Shown: in pieces, positions 6,487-13,977 of the stretch
How positions within the stretch are numbered: the stretch's first letter is position 1
How the letters are laid out: each line of letters starts with the position of its first letter
Source: a virus
Strand: one strand, 5' to 3'
IMG/VR virus record: IMGVR_UViG_3300034524_000119
Span: 1-21,698 of that record
Length of the DNA stretch: 21,698 bases
Translations under genes and position numbers: made by a program
Notes under the pieces: generated by a model
Seen by the model: only the letters and a program-made list of their open reading frames with translations
Told to the model about the DNA's origin: nothing
Databases searched by the model: none

Positions 6487-6624
6487 ATGACAACAGTTGA
6501 GAGTTTAATGCTTGCGGTCTGCTTTGGAGCAATAATCGGTCACCTTCTTGCGGATGTAATATTTCTAATCTGTGGTGCAGTTAAAAAGCTTAAACAGAGA
6601 AAAAATAAGAAAAAAGAAGATTAA
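6487..6624 (+). CDS. 45-aa single-pass membrane protein
   Basis: The ATG at 6487 follows a strong AAGGAGGG at 6470-6477. The product begins MTTVESLMLAVCFGAIIGHL and contains a hydrophobic helix at about residues 6-31. A strongly basic tail (KKLKQRKNKKKED) predicts an N-out/C-in membrane anchor. It sits between the DUF2815 and polymerase genes, so it could tether replication to the membrane; this is inference. No family is recognised. Confidence 0.65.
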   Translation: MTTVESLMLAVCFGAIIGHLLADVIFLICGAVKKLKQRKNKKKED

Positions 6625-6629
6625 TTAAT

Positions 6630-6670
6630 ATCAGTGAGCGGCGCAGGTAATCCTTCGCCGCTTTGCTGAT
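6630..6670 (+). other. GC-rich hairpin before the polymerase gene
   Basis: ATCAG, then AGCGGCG, pair with CGCCGCT, then CTGAT (6630-6643 with 6656-6670), and AGG/CCT extends the stem into the loop. No U tract follows, and the polymerase ribosome binding site begins at 6672. It may be an attenuator, a processing site or a control on polymerase translation. Confidence 0.5.
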
Positions 6671-6687
6671 TGAAAGGATGTGACTAT

Positions 6688-8685
6688 ATGGAAAAAAGCA
6701 AGATGAAGCACATTAATCTGGATCTAGAAACTTATTCAGATGTCGATTTGCAAAAATGCGGATTATATAAATATGCCCAATCTCCTAATTTTGAAATACT
6801 TCTGTTTGGATATGCTGTCGATGGCGGGGAGGTGGAAGTGGTTGACCTTTCCTGCGGAGAGGAGATTCCACAAAAAATTATAGAAGCACTAACTGATGAC
6901 TCTGTAACTAAATGGGCATTTAATGCTTCATTTGAACGGATCTGTTTATCAGTATGGCTTCGACGGAATTATCCAGAAAATTTTAGCAGCTACAGCATAG
7001 ATGAAGATTCAGTCGGAGACTATCTTGACCCATCAGCCTGGAAATGCTCAATGATATGGTCTGCATATATGGGACTGCCCTTATCCCTAGCAGGTGTAGG
7101 CGCAGTGCTTGGTTTGGAGGAACAGAAGCTGAAGGAAGGTAAAGACCTCATTCGATATTTTTGTATCCCCTGCAAGCCGACCAAGGTTAACGGCGGAAGA
7201 ACACGTAATCATACGGAACATGATCTGGAAAAATGGAATCGTTTTAAATTCTATAACAAACGTGATGTTGAGGTGGAAATATCAATACAAGAAAAACTGA
7301 AAAAATATCCTGTGCCAGATTTTGTCTGGGAGGAATACCACCTCGACCAGGAAATCAATGACCGGGGGATTGCTCTTGATATGGCGGTGGTTAAGAATGC
7401 CATTGATTTTGACGCAAAATCTAAGTCAGAACTGTCTCGAAAAATTCAGGAGCTGACCAGTCTTGGTAACCCAAACTCTGTGATGCAGATGAAAAAGTGG
7501 CTTGCAGATAACGGACTGGATATGGACAGCCTTGGTAAAAAAGAAGTGGCACAGGCAGTTAAAACTGCTCCAAAAGAACTGGCAGATGTTTTGCGCCTTC
7601 GGCAGCAGCTTGCCAAATCCTCTGTAAAAAAATATCAGTCAATGCAGAACGCTGTCTGTGAAGACGCAAGAGCGAGAGGAATGTTTCAATTTTATGGCGG
7701 TAATAGAACGGGTCGGTATTCTGGTAGGCTCATTCAATTACAAAACCTTAGGCAGAACCATATGCCAGATTTGGAACAGGCGCGGGGTCTAGTTGAGTCA
7801 GGCAATTATAATGCGATGGAACTTTTATATGATGATATTCCGGATACCCTTTCGCAGTTGATCCGTACCGCCTTTGTCCCTCGTGATGGCATGAAGTTTA
7901 TAGTAGCAGACTTCTCAGCCATCGAAGCAAGAGCACTTTCATGGCTAGCGGGTGAAAGGTGGCGGATGGATGTTTTTGAAAAAAATGGAGATATCTACTG
8001 TGAAACGGCATCAAAAATGTTTCATTGTAAGGTCGTCAAACACGGCGAAAATAGTGAATTACGGCAGAAAGGGAAGCAATGCGAACTCAGCTGTGGTTAT
8101 GGCGGATCAGTCGGAGCTCTAAAAGCAATGGGGGCTCTAGAATCCGGAATGCAGGAGGATGAGCTAAAGCCACTGGTTGATGCCTGGCGTCAGGCTAATC
8201 CTAATATTGTATGTTTCTGGTGGGCAGTGGATCGTGCTGCAAAAAAATGCATCAAACAAAAAACGACAACAGAAACTCATGGTATTTACTTTTCTTATCA
8301 GAGTGGCTTTTTATTTATCACTCTTCCTTCTGGCAGAAAACTGGCTTATGTCAAGCCCCGAATTGGGGAGAATCGTTTTGGTGGTGAGTCAGTAACCTAT
8401 GAGGGGGTTGGCGGCACAAAAAAATGGGAACGCATCGAGAGCTATGGTCCGAAATTTGTCGAAAATATTGTCCAGGCAATCAGCCGGGATATTTTATGCT
8501 TTGCCATGGAGACTTTAAGAAATTACTTCATTGTGGCTCATGTCCATGATGAAGTGATCATTGAAGCGGATATGCGCATGTCACTTTCTGCTGTTTGCGA
8601 GCAAATGGCAAGAACACCACCCTGGGCAAAAGGCCTGTTACTGCGAGCCGATGGTTACGAATGTCAATTTTATCAAAAAGACTAA
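6688..8685 (+). CDS. Phage family A DNA polymerase with 3'-5' exonuclease
   Basis: A 665-residue replicative polymerase. The start at 6688 is preferred because GAAAGGA lies 9 bp upstream. The N-terminal DnaQ/Pol I-type proofreading domain has intact motifs: Exo I LDLETYS (D12, E14), Exo II NASFE (79-83) and Exo III YNKRD (189-193). The polymerase domain shows motif A VADFSAIEAR (D408), motif B RQKGKQCELSCGYGG and motif C HVHDEV (H620, D621, E622). All catalytic acids are present, so both activities should be functional. There is no 5'-3' exonuclease domain, as usual for phage enzymes. It closes replication operon I; primase/helicase functions are in operon II. Confidence 0.95.
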   Translation: MEKSKMKHINLDLETYSDVDLQKCGLYKYAQSPNFEILLFGYAVDGGEVEVVDLSCGEEIPQKIIEALTDDSVTKWAFNASFERICLSVWLRRNYPENFSSYSIDEDSVGDYLDPSAWKCSMIWSAYMGLPLSLAGVGAVLGLEEQKLKEGKDLIRYFCIPCKPTKVNGGRTRNHTEHDLEKWNRFKFYNKRDVEVEISIQEKLKKYPVPDFVWEEYHLDQEINDRGIALDMAVVKNAIDFDAKSKSELSRKIQELTSLGNPNSVMQMKKWLADNGLDMDSLGKKEVAQAVKTAPKELADVLRLRQQLAKSSVKKYQSMQNAVCEDARARGMFQFYGGNRTGRYSGRLIQLQNLRQNHMPDLEQARGLVESGNYNAMELLYDDIPDTLSQLIRTAFVPRDGMKFIVADFSAIEARALSWLAGERWRMDVFEKNGDIYCETASKMFHCKVVKHGENSELRQKGKQCELSCGYGGSVGALKAMGALESGMQEDELKPLVDAWRQANPNIVCFWWAVDRAAKKCIKQKTTTETHGIYFSYQSGFLFITLPSGRKLAYVKPRIGENRFGGESVTYEGVGGTKKWERIESYGPKFVENIVQAISRDILCFAMETLRNYFIVAHVHDEVIIEADMRMSLSAVCEQMARTPPWAKGLLLRADGYECQFYQKD

Positions 8686-8862
8686 CTTTTATAACCTCCC
8701 AATGCTAAGAGGTAGGGAGATTAATTCTCTCTGCAAAATTGGGAGGTAACGAATCACAAATATGTGATCCGTAACGATAGCACAAAAGAAATATGGTCAT
8801 CAGCTGATGAAGCGCATGTCAAATTTGATTTCATAAATTTTTTTCAAAAAGATTAGAAAAAT
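8686..8862. other. Intergenic spacer with a long inverted repeat; no confident gene
   Basis: A 10-bp perfect inverted repeat ACCTCCCAAT/ATTGGGAGGT (8694-8703, 8738-8747) encloses a smaller GGAGA/TCTCT hairpin, and ATCACA/TGTGAT follows at 8753-8768. A GTG-initiated 30-codon frame (8764-8856, beginning VIRNDSTKEIWSSADEAHVK) looks protein-like. Its only ribosome-binding sequence is too far upstream and lies inside the inverted repeat. There is no T run, so this is not a typical terminator. Confidence 0.4.
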
Positions 8863-8904
8863 GGTTCTTAAAACATTGTGTTTTGTCCTTTGACTATTAG
8901 AGGG
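8863..8904 (+). promoter_or_regulatory. 42-bp bipartite element, copy B (replication operon II)
   Basis: GGTTCTTAAAACAT, 7 variable bases, then TGTCCTTTGACTATT and AGAGGG, matching 4206-4247 at 31 of 35 flank positions. It ends 33 bp before the Rha ATG, against 34 bp for copy A. A small AGGGT/ACCCT hairpin follows. The fixed distance to the start codon suggests that the transcript begins within or just after the element. Confidence 0.6.
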
Positions 8905-8937
8905 TAAAACCCTACTTTTATAAACGGAGGTATTTCA

Positions 8938-9603
8938 ATGAAAGAATTGATACCTAAAGATGAATACGGAATTTTTGCTGACACCCATGACATAGCAAGG
9001 GTCGACAGCTTGTATGTGGCGGAGTTTTTCGAGAAAAATCATAAAGAGGTCCTGCGTGATATCCGAAAGATAACTGACACCGAATCTGGATTGAGTGCGG
9101 ATTTTCGACGGCGCAATTTTGCGCCGTCCTCATACACGAATAGCCAGAATAAAAAACAGCCATGCTACTGCTTGACTCGTGACGGATTTACCATGTTGGC
9201 AATGGGATATACTGGCAAAAAAGCTATGGAATTCAAGGAACAGTACATCAAACGCTTTAACGAGATGGAAAAGTTCATCAAAACGCTGGCATCTGCGAGA
9301 CAGGAATTTCCTTTGCTTACTGCAAATATCAAGCTGCTCCATGACAACCCAAAGCCTTATCACTATAGCAACGAGTGCAATCTTTTATACCGCATTGTGC
9401 TTGGAATGTCAGCAAAGCAATACAGAATTGCAAATAATCTTGAAAAAGGGATCGTGATCAGACCTTTTCTCAATCAAGAACAGATTGATATGTTAGAAAT
9501 TTTGCAGAAGGTTGATGTGGGGTTACTCGTGGCTTTTCCAAATTATGAAGATCGCAAACGTCATTTGGAATGGTACAAAACCAGATTAGAGGAGGACAAA
9601 TAA
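8938..9603 (+). CDS. Rha-family phage regulatory protein
   Basis: A 221-residue protein with GGAGG ahead of the ATG. The N-terminal Rha domain is clear: VAEFFEKNHKEVLRDIRKI at about residues 28-46, and YCLTRDGFTMLAMGYTGKKA followed by MEFKEQYIKRFNEME at about 78-112. The C-terminal 100 residues are helical and of an unassigned type. Rha proteins are phage regulators and antirepressor-like factors, known from phi-80/P22-type phages, where they can interfere with growth when integration host factor is absent. As first gene of operon II behind the shared element, it is expected to be made early. It is separated by a single base from the next start codon. Confidence 0.85.
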   Translation: MKELIPKDEYGIFADTHDIARVDSLYVAEFFEKNHKEVLRDIRKITDTESGLSADFRRRNFAPSSYTNSQNKKQPCYCLTRDGFTMLAMGYTGKKAMEFKEQYIKRFNEMEKFIKTLASARQEFPLLTANIKLLHDNPKPYHYSNECNLLYRIVLGMSAKQYRIANNLEKGIVIRPFLNQEQIDMLEILQKVDVGLLVAFPNYEDRKRHLEWYKTRLEEDK

Positions 9604-9604
9604 A

Positions 9605-9829
9605 ATGTTTTATGTGAAAGAACAATTAAACGATGTAATGGGGGTTTCCATTGAAATTAACGATGAGAATGTTTTCTGTCGCTGCCCGCACTGTGGCTCG
9701 GAGGTCCAGGTCGACTTGGCGGATGTGTTTGCCAATGGTGAGATTGACCTTTTCGGAACATCGGTACTTTGTGACAACTGCAGCAACGAATGGAAGAGAG
9801 GAAGGGCTTGTGGATGTGAGCAAATTTAA
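9605..9829 (+). CDS. Small zinc-ribbon protein
   Basis: A 74-residue protein starting 1 bp after the Rha stop. Two CxxC knuckles are visible, C27-PH-C30 and C56-DN-C59, separated by 25 residues, which is zinc-ribbon spacing. Further cysteines occur at 25, 69 and 71. Such ribbons bind nucleic acid or proteins in phage operons; no specific family is assigned. Its end overlaps the next gene by 20 bp. Confidence 0.7.
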   Translation: MFYVKEQLNDVMGVSIEINDENVFCRCPHCGSEVQVDLADVFANGEIDLFGTSVLCDNCSNEWKRGRACGCEQI

Positions 9830-10229
9830 TAGCAAAGGCAATCCTGATCCGACTACTTACGGTGGTTTAGCCAATCATGAAAAAGTGACAAGAGCGTACA
9901 GACGGATGGTGTATGTATGCTCCCCTTTTTCAGGGGATGTTGCCCGGAACATTGAAAATGCACGAAAGTATAGCCGGTTTGTCGTGGAGCAAGGATGCAT
10001 ACCGATTACTCCACATTTGCTGTTTCCGCAGTTTCTTAATGATAATGATTTGACGGAGCGCGAACTGGGGCTACATTTTGCGAATGTGCTGATGGACTAT
10101 TGCAGTGAGATGTGGGTGTTTGGAGAAATCATATCAGCTGGAATGGATGCTGAAATAAAAAGAACCCGAAGAAAAAATATCAAACTGCGTTATTTTAGCA
10201 GTGATTTGAAGGAGGTGCTTGATGTCTAA
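9810..10229 (+). CDS. DUF4406/deoxyribosyltransferase-like protein
   Basis: A 139-residue protein. The GTG start at 9810 has GAGGA 7 bp upstream; the longer frame from 9651 runs through the zinc-ribbon gene and reads like shadow sequence. Visible motifs of the nucleoside 2-deoxyribosyltransferase-like fold are VYVCSPFSGD with N-x-A-x-x-Y, ITPHLLFPQFLND and VFGE..SAGMDAEI, whose Glu is the likely nucleophile. DUF4406-type proteins are common in phage operons and may act on nucleotides or nucleobase-modified substrates. Activity is predicted from motifs only. It overlaps the next gene by 8 bp. Confidence 0.75.
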   Translation: MDVSKFNSKGNPDPTTYGGLANHEKVTRAYRRMVYVCSPFSGDVARNIENARKYSRFVVEQGCIPITPHLLFPQFLNDNDLTERELGLHFANVLMDYCSEMWVFGEIISAGMDAEIKRTRRKNIKLRYFSSDLKEVLDV

Positions 10230-11130
10230 TATTTGGGGATTTAAAGCTGGAAATAGAGAATATGAAAAATATATTCATAGTACAGAATGGAGAAAAATTG
10301 CTGACTCGCGCATGAAATTAGATAACTATACTTGTTGTGTTTGCGGTAAACCAGCATCGGATGTACATCACTTGACTTATGACCGATTTGGGAATGAAGA
10401 TGTGGATGATTTGGTTAGTCTTTGCCGTAAATGTCACAACAAGGCAGAAGAACTGTATGATCCTGCACTTACTCCTTGGGCGATGGATGAAGTGAAGCCA
10501 AATGGTAATAACTTCATGGCAGCAATGCGTACAGATGCACTTTCCATAGCACCTATAGTTTTTGACTACTTAAAAGAAGTGCGGGGCAGGGATTTTGATT
10601 CGCTTATGAGTCTTCGTCAGCCAGATGATTCAGAGGGAAAGAAGTACTGGAGAGTTCTGAAAAAAGCCGTAAACGCTCTATGTAAAAAGAGATATTCCAG
10701 AAATTGTGCAGAGGATCGAAAAGCATTGATGCTAGATGTTGTCACAAATCATATTGAGGTTATCTGTCTGGCAGAAATCGAACATTTTATACGAAATTCA
10801 ATCCAGCGTTCTCTCCATGAAATTGTTATGGTAGATTACGCTATTTTCGGAAAGTGGAATGTCGTTGGAGCAGAACTTGGTCTTACAACTGGCACTGTGC
10901 AGAAATTAAAGAAGGATGATGGTAGCAGTTTTGGTCCATCGCTGCGTGAAACGGTACTGTATTATTGTGGATTAGATGCAGTAGCAGGTATTCGTCCGGC
11001 CATAGGATTTAACTGCTTAAGTAAAACAGATTATAGAAAGTTGAATGAAATGGCAGATTATATAGCTGAGGTATCCGGTTCTGGTATGTTCAAAGGCGAT
11101 TATGTAAAGGAGGTCGAGGAAAATGCGTGA
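10222..11130 (+). CDS. HNH-domain protein with C-terminal extension
   Basis: A 302-residue protein, ATG at 10222 six bases after GGAGG. An HNH nuclease domain lies at about residues 20-80: C38-x2-C41, H49-H50, N59 and C68-x2-C71-H72. These zinc-binding and catalytic positions are complete. The remaining 220 residues form an unassigned domain with a possible helix-turn-helix (FGKWNVVGAELGLTTGTVQK). The order nuclease then DNA-binding resembles phage accessory nucleases. It lies in operon II just before the primase/helicase, overlapping it by 8 bp, so a role in replication or host DNA cleavage is more likely than a free-standing homing function. Confidence 0.75.
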   Translation: MSNIWGFKAGNREYEKYIHSTEWRKIADSRMKLDNYTCCVCGKPASDVHHLTYDRFGNEDVDDLVSLCRKCHNKAEELYDPALTPWAMDEVKPNGNNFMAAMRTDALSIAPIVFDYLKEVRGRDFDSLMSLRQPDDSEGKKYWRVLKKAVNALCKKRYSRNCAEDRKALMLDVVTNHIEVICLAEIEHFIRNSIQRSLHEIVMVDYAIFGKWNVVGAELGLTTGTVQKLKKDDGSSFGPSLRETVLYYCGLDAVAGIRPAIGFNCLSKTDYRKLNEMADYIAEVSGSGMFKGDYVKEVEENA

Positions 11131-13471
11131 TTTAAATATTGCATATGGAAACAGCCGGACTGCAAAGTTCTGGTCGAACAAGACCATAAAATTTGATGAA
11201 TTGTGTGCCAGGCTGCGCAGTCCGATTTATACATCAGAAACGGCAGAGGAATATCCGAAACTCCCCAAAGGTCAACGTGATGATATTAAGGACAAGGGCG
11301 GTTTTGTAGCAGGTCATTTGAGCGGCAACCGCAGACAGGCAAACAAGGTAGCATGCCGTTCCATGCTGGTCTATGATCTTGACAGCATTGAAGCCGCCTT
11401 TTTAAGAGACATCAGCAGTAAGGTCCATAACCGTGGCTGCTATTACACTACCCACAGTCATACGGCAGATAATCCGAGAGCGAGAATGATTATTCCGGTT
11501 AGCCGCGATATGACACCCGATGAGTTCAATGCGGCAGCAAGATATTATGCTCAAGACAATGGGTTTATTAACATGCTTGACCCATGCTCATTCTCCCCGC
11601 ATCAGCTGATGTATTGGCCAACCTGCCCTTCCAATGGAGAGTACCTGTTTGGTGAGATGGATGGTGATTGGCTTAACCCCGATGATATTTTTGCCAAACA
11701 CCCCAATTGGAGGGACTGCTCTTTGCTACCCACCACACCTAAAGAAAGCAAGGCGGCTGAACACAATGTGAAACAGCAGAAGGATCCGCTCGAAAAGGAC
11801 GGTGTGGTTGGAGCAGTATGTCGATGCTATACGGTACAGGAGGTCATGGAGAATTATCTTTCAGATGTTTATGCTCCAACAGCGGATGGGTCAGGAAGGT
11901 ATGATTTTATCCCCGGGGAAGGTTCCGCAGGTGTTGTCATCTATGAAGATAAGTTTGCATACAGTCACCATGCAACAGATCCGGCGGGAGGGAAGCTTTG
12001 TAATGCGTTTGATTTAATCCGAGTTCATCAATTCGGTGATTTGGATGATAAAAAATCCTATACCGAAGCCGTAGAATTTTGGCTGGGAAAGGACAGAATA
12101 AATGACCAGCTTTTAAAGGAAAGGCAGGAAAAAGCAAGTCAGGAGTTTGAGGACTGGACGAAAGGACTTCAGCGTGAAAAGAATGGTAATCTCTGCAATA
12201 CTCTTCAAAATCTGACTTTAATTCTTAAAAATGATGATAATCTTCGCGCCATCGTATTTAATCAGCAACTTGATGGGATGGAAATTAAAGGTGAGGTACC
12301 ATGGAAGCATCCGTCAAAATATTGGAGAGATGCAGATGATGCCCAGCTAATCAGCTACATTGATACAAACTACGGTTCATTCTCGGATAGAAATTATAAG
12401 ATCGCAGTGACAAAGGTAACGGACGACCGTTCCTACCATCCTATTCGAGAGTTTCTCAATGCACTGCCAGAGTGGGACGGTGTACAACGAGTAGACACTG
12501 TATTAATTGATTATCTCGGTGCTGTTGACAACAAATACGTACGTGCTGTTACTAGAAAATCCTTTTGCGGAGCAGTCAAAAGAGTTTTGGACCCCGGATG
12601 CAAGTTTGACAGTATGATCGTACTCAATGGTCCTCAGGGTATCGGAAAAAGTACACTGATTTCACTGCTAGGCGGAGAGTGGTTTTCTGACTCATTGAGT
12701 CTCAATGACACAAAAGATAAAACAGCGGCAGAAAAACTGCAAGGATATTGGATATTGGAAATTGGAGAGCTAGCTGGACTTCGCAAAGCAGAAGTGGAAA
12801 CACTTCGCTCATTTATCTCAAGGCAAAATGATATTTACAGGGCAGCATTCGGCAAGAGAGCAACACCACATCCACGGCAGTGTATTTTTATTGGAACGAC
12901 GAACGCTGAGTCTGGATATCTTCGCGATACTACGGGAAATAGGCGATTTTGGCCTGTCAAGACGCCTGGCAGCGGGAAAAAACATTCATGGGAATTAACA
13001 GAATATGATGTTCAGCAAATCTGGGCAGAGGTTTTGAAAATGGTCGAAGCTGGTGAAAAACTTTACCTGACACCGGAGGAAGATAGACTGGCAAAAGATG
13101 AGCAGCGAGCAGCTCTGGAGTCCGATGAACGTGAGGGTTTGGTACGGGAATATCTTGATACATTGCTCACAAATAACTGGGATGATATGGATTTATTTGA
13201 ACGCAGGAATTTCTTAAGTGGAAATGAACTGGGTGAAATCGGCAAAAGAGGAACGGTACAGAGAAATCAGGTCAGCAGTATGGAAATATGGTGTGAGTGT
13301 TTTGGTAAGGAAAGAGCCAATATTGGACGTGCAGATTCTAACGCCATAGCAGCAATTTTAATCAAGCTTGGTTGGGAGCGAATGCCAAATAAAACCAGGT
13401 TGCCAATGTATGGACCTCAATATATTTTTGTTCCTAAATGTGTTCCTGGCGATGTTCCCCAAAAACTGTAA
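11123..13471 (+). CDS. VirE-family phage primase-helicase
   Basis: A 782-residue protein. The C-terminal VirE/D5-like NTPase has Walker A GPQGIGKST (503-511), Walker B-like YWILEIGEL, sensor CIFIGTTN and an arginine-finger motif GNRRFWP (605-611). The N-terminal part resembles an archaeo-eukaryotic-type primase: LVYDLDS (D85, D87) and SPHQLMYW (H160) could be motifs I and II. Fused primase-helicases of this sort initiate replication of many Firmicute phages and elements. The last codons contain TGTTCC three times at a 12-bp spacing and encode V-P every four residues; the repeats continue downstream as a possible origin. The C-terminal sequence may therefore be shaped by DNA function. Confidence 0.88.
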   Translation: MRDLNIAYGNSRTAKFWSNKTIKFDELCARLRSPIYTSETAEEYPKLPKGQRDDIKDKGGFVAGHLSGNRRQANKVACRSMLVYDLDSIEAAFLRDISSKVHNRGCYYTTHSHTADNPRARMIIPVSRDMTPDEFNAAARYYAQDNGFINMLDPCSFSPHQLMYWPTCPSNGEYLFGEMDGDWLNPDDIFAKHPNWRDCSLLPTTPKESKAAEHNVKQQKDPLEKDGVVGAVCRCYTVQEVMENYLSDVYAPTADGSGRYDFIPGEGSAGVVIYEDKFAYSHHATDPAGGKLCNAFDLIRVHQFGDLDDKKSYTEAVEFWLGKDRINDQLLKERQEKASQEFEDWTKGLQREKNGNLCNTLQNLTLILKNDDNLRAIVFNQQLDGMEIKGEVPWKHPSKYWRDADDAQLISYIDTNYGSFSDRNYKIAVTKVTDDRSYHPIREFLNALPEWDGVQRVDTVLIDYLGAVDNKYVRAVTRKSFCGAVKRVLDPGCKFDSMIVLNGPQGIGKSTLISLLGGEWFSDSLSLNDTKDKTAAEKLQGYWILEIGELAGLRKAEVETLRSFISRQNDIYRAAFGKRATPHPRQCIFIGTTNAESGYLRDTTGNRRFWPVKTPGSGKKHSWELTEYDVQQIWAEVLKMVEAGEKLYLTPEEDRLAKDEQRAALESDEREGLVREYLDTLLTNNWDDMDLFERRNFLSGNELGEIGKRGTVQRNQVSSMEIWCECFGKERANIGRADSNAIAAILIKLGWERMPNKTRLPMYGPQYIFVPKCVPGDVPQKL

Positions 13472-13686
13472 TTTTCGGAACTGTTCCTCATCTTTGCTTC
13501 TGTTCCGAAAAAGGGATACAGGAACAAATTGAGGAACACCTCGTGGGCGCGGGCGGTAGCCAACTTTACTGCTTTCGTGCCTGTGTTCCTAAAAATTATA
13601 TTAAATACGAAATTGTAGTAATAGAGAGTATATAGCAAAAAATCCCGCGTATTTGCGCGTATAGGGATTTTTGAGTACCTGGAACA
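13429..13686. repeat. TGTTCC iteron-like array, candidate replication origin
   Basis: Nine copies of TGTTCC or its complement GGAACA occur: 13429, 13441, 13453, 13482, 13501 and 13584 on plus, and 13521, 13533 and 13681 on minus (leftmost bases). The first three are exactly 12 bp apart, as are 13521 and 13533. The array spans the 3' end of the primase-helicase gene and the gene-free stretch after it. This is the usual place for a phage origin recognised by the adjacent initiator. An AT-rich stretch (about 13590-13640) follows. Confidence 0.5.
13638..13672 (+). terminator. Terminator between primase-helicase and VRR-NUC genes
   Basis: A perfect 9-bp stem AAAAATCCC/GGGATTTTT (13638-13646, 13664-13672) with a 17-nt loop. 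The arms are A/T-rich at the base, so it can work on either strand. Confidence 0.65.
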
Positions 13687-13695
13687 GGAGTAAAA

Positions 13696-13977
13696 ATGAG
13701 AGAAAAAGTAATTGAACAAAAACTTGTAACGGCGGTTAAAAAGAATGGCGGGATCTGCCCCAAGTTCACATCACCAGGTTTCGATGGTATGCCAGACCGT
13801 TTGGTGCTTCTTCCTTTTGGAAAGCTTGCCTTTGTAGAAGTAAAAGCACCGGGAGAAAAGCCACGACCACTGCAGCTGGCAAGGCATGATATGTTACATC
13901 GGCTCGGCTTTCGAGTGTATGTATTGGATGATGTGAATCAGATTGGAGGAATGCTTGATGAAATACGAGCCACATAA
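13696..13977 (+). CDS. VRR-NUC domain nuclease
   Basis: A 93-residue single-domain nuclease. The family pattern is complete: GMPDRLVLLPFGKLAFVEVK gives the PD and ExK residues of the PD-(D/E)XK core, followed by the Gln and Arg typical of VRR-NUC. Single-domain phage VRR-NUC proteins are structure-specific endonucleases related to FAN1; the phage forms tend to dimerise and cut Holliday-type junctions. It overlaps the SNF2-like helicase start by 20 bp, and this pair recurs in phages, which suggests a joint role in processing branched replication intermediates. Confidence 0.9.
   Translation: MREKVIEQKLVTAVKKNGGICPKFTSPGFDGMPDRLVLLPFGKLAFVEVKAPGEKPRPLQLARHDMLHRLGFRVYVLDDVNQIGGMLDEIRAT

Noticed and set aside
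8650-8856. Small duplication of the polymerase 3' end (both frames end in QKD)
   Set aside because: Only about 12 bases agree and the preceding sequences diverge, so chance in A/T-rich DNA is sufficient.
9651-9809. N-terminal extension of the DUF4406-like protein
   Set aside because: The extension is a shifted reading of the zinc-ribbon gene, with Arg-rich shadow composition; the GTG at 9810 has its own ribosome binding site.
13429-13686. TGTTCC repeats as a CRISPR array
   Set aside because: The repeated unit is 6 bp, occurs in both orientations and has irregular spacing; it is far too short for CRISPR repeats.
13417-13719. 100-aa minus-strand frame across the TGTTCC array
   Set aside because: Low-complexity Phe/Tyr/Asn-rich composition, no ribosome binding site; the repeats and terminator explain the region better.
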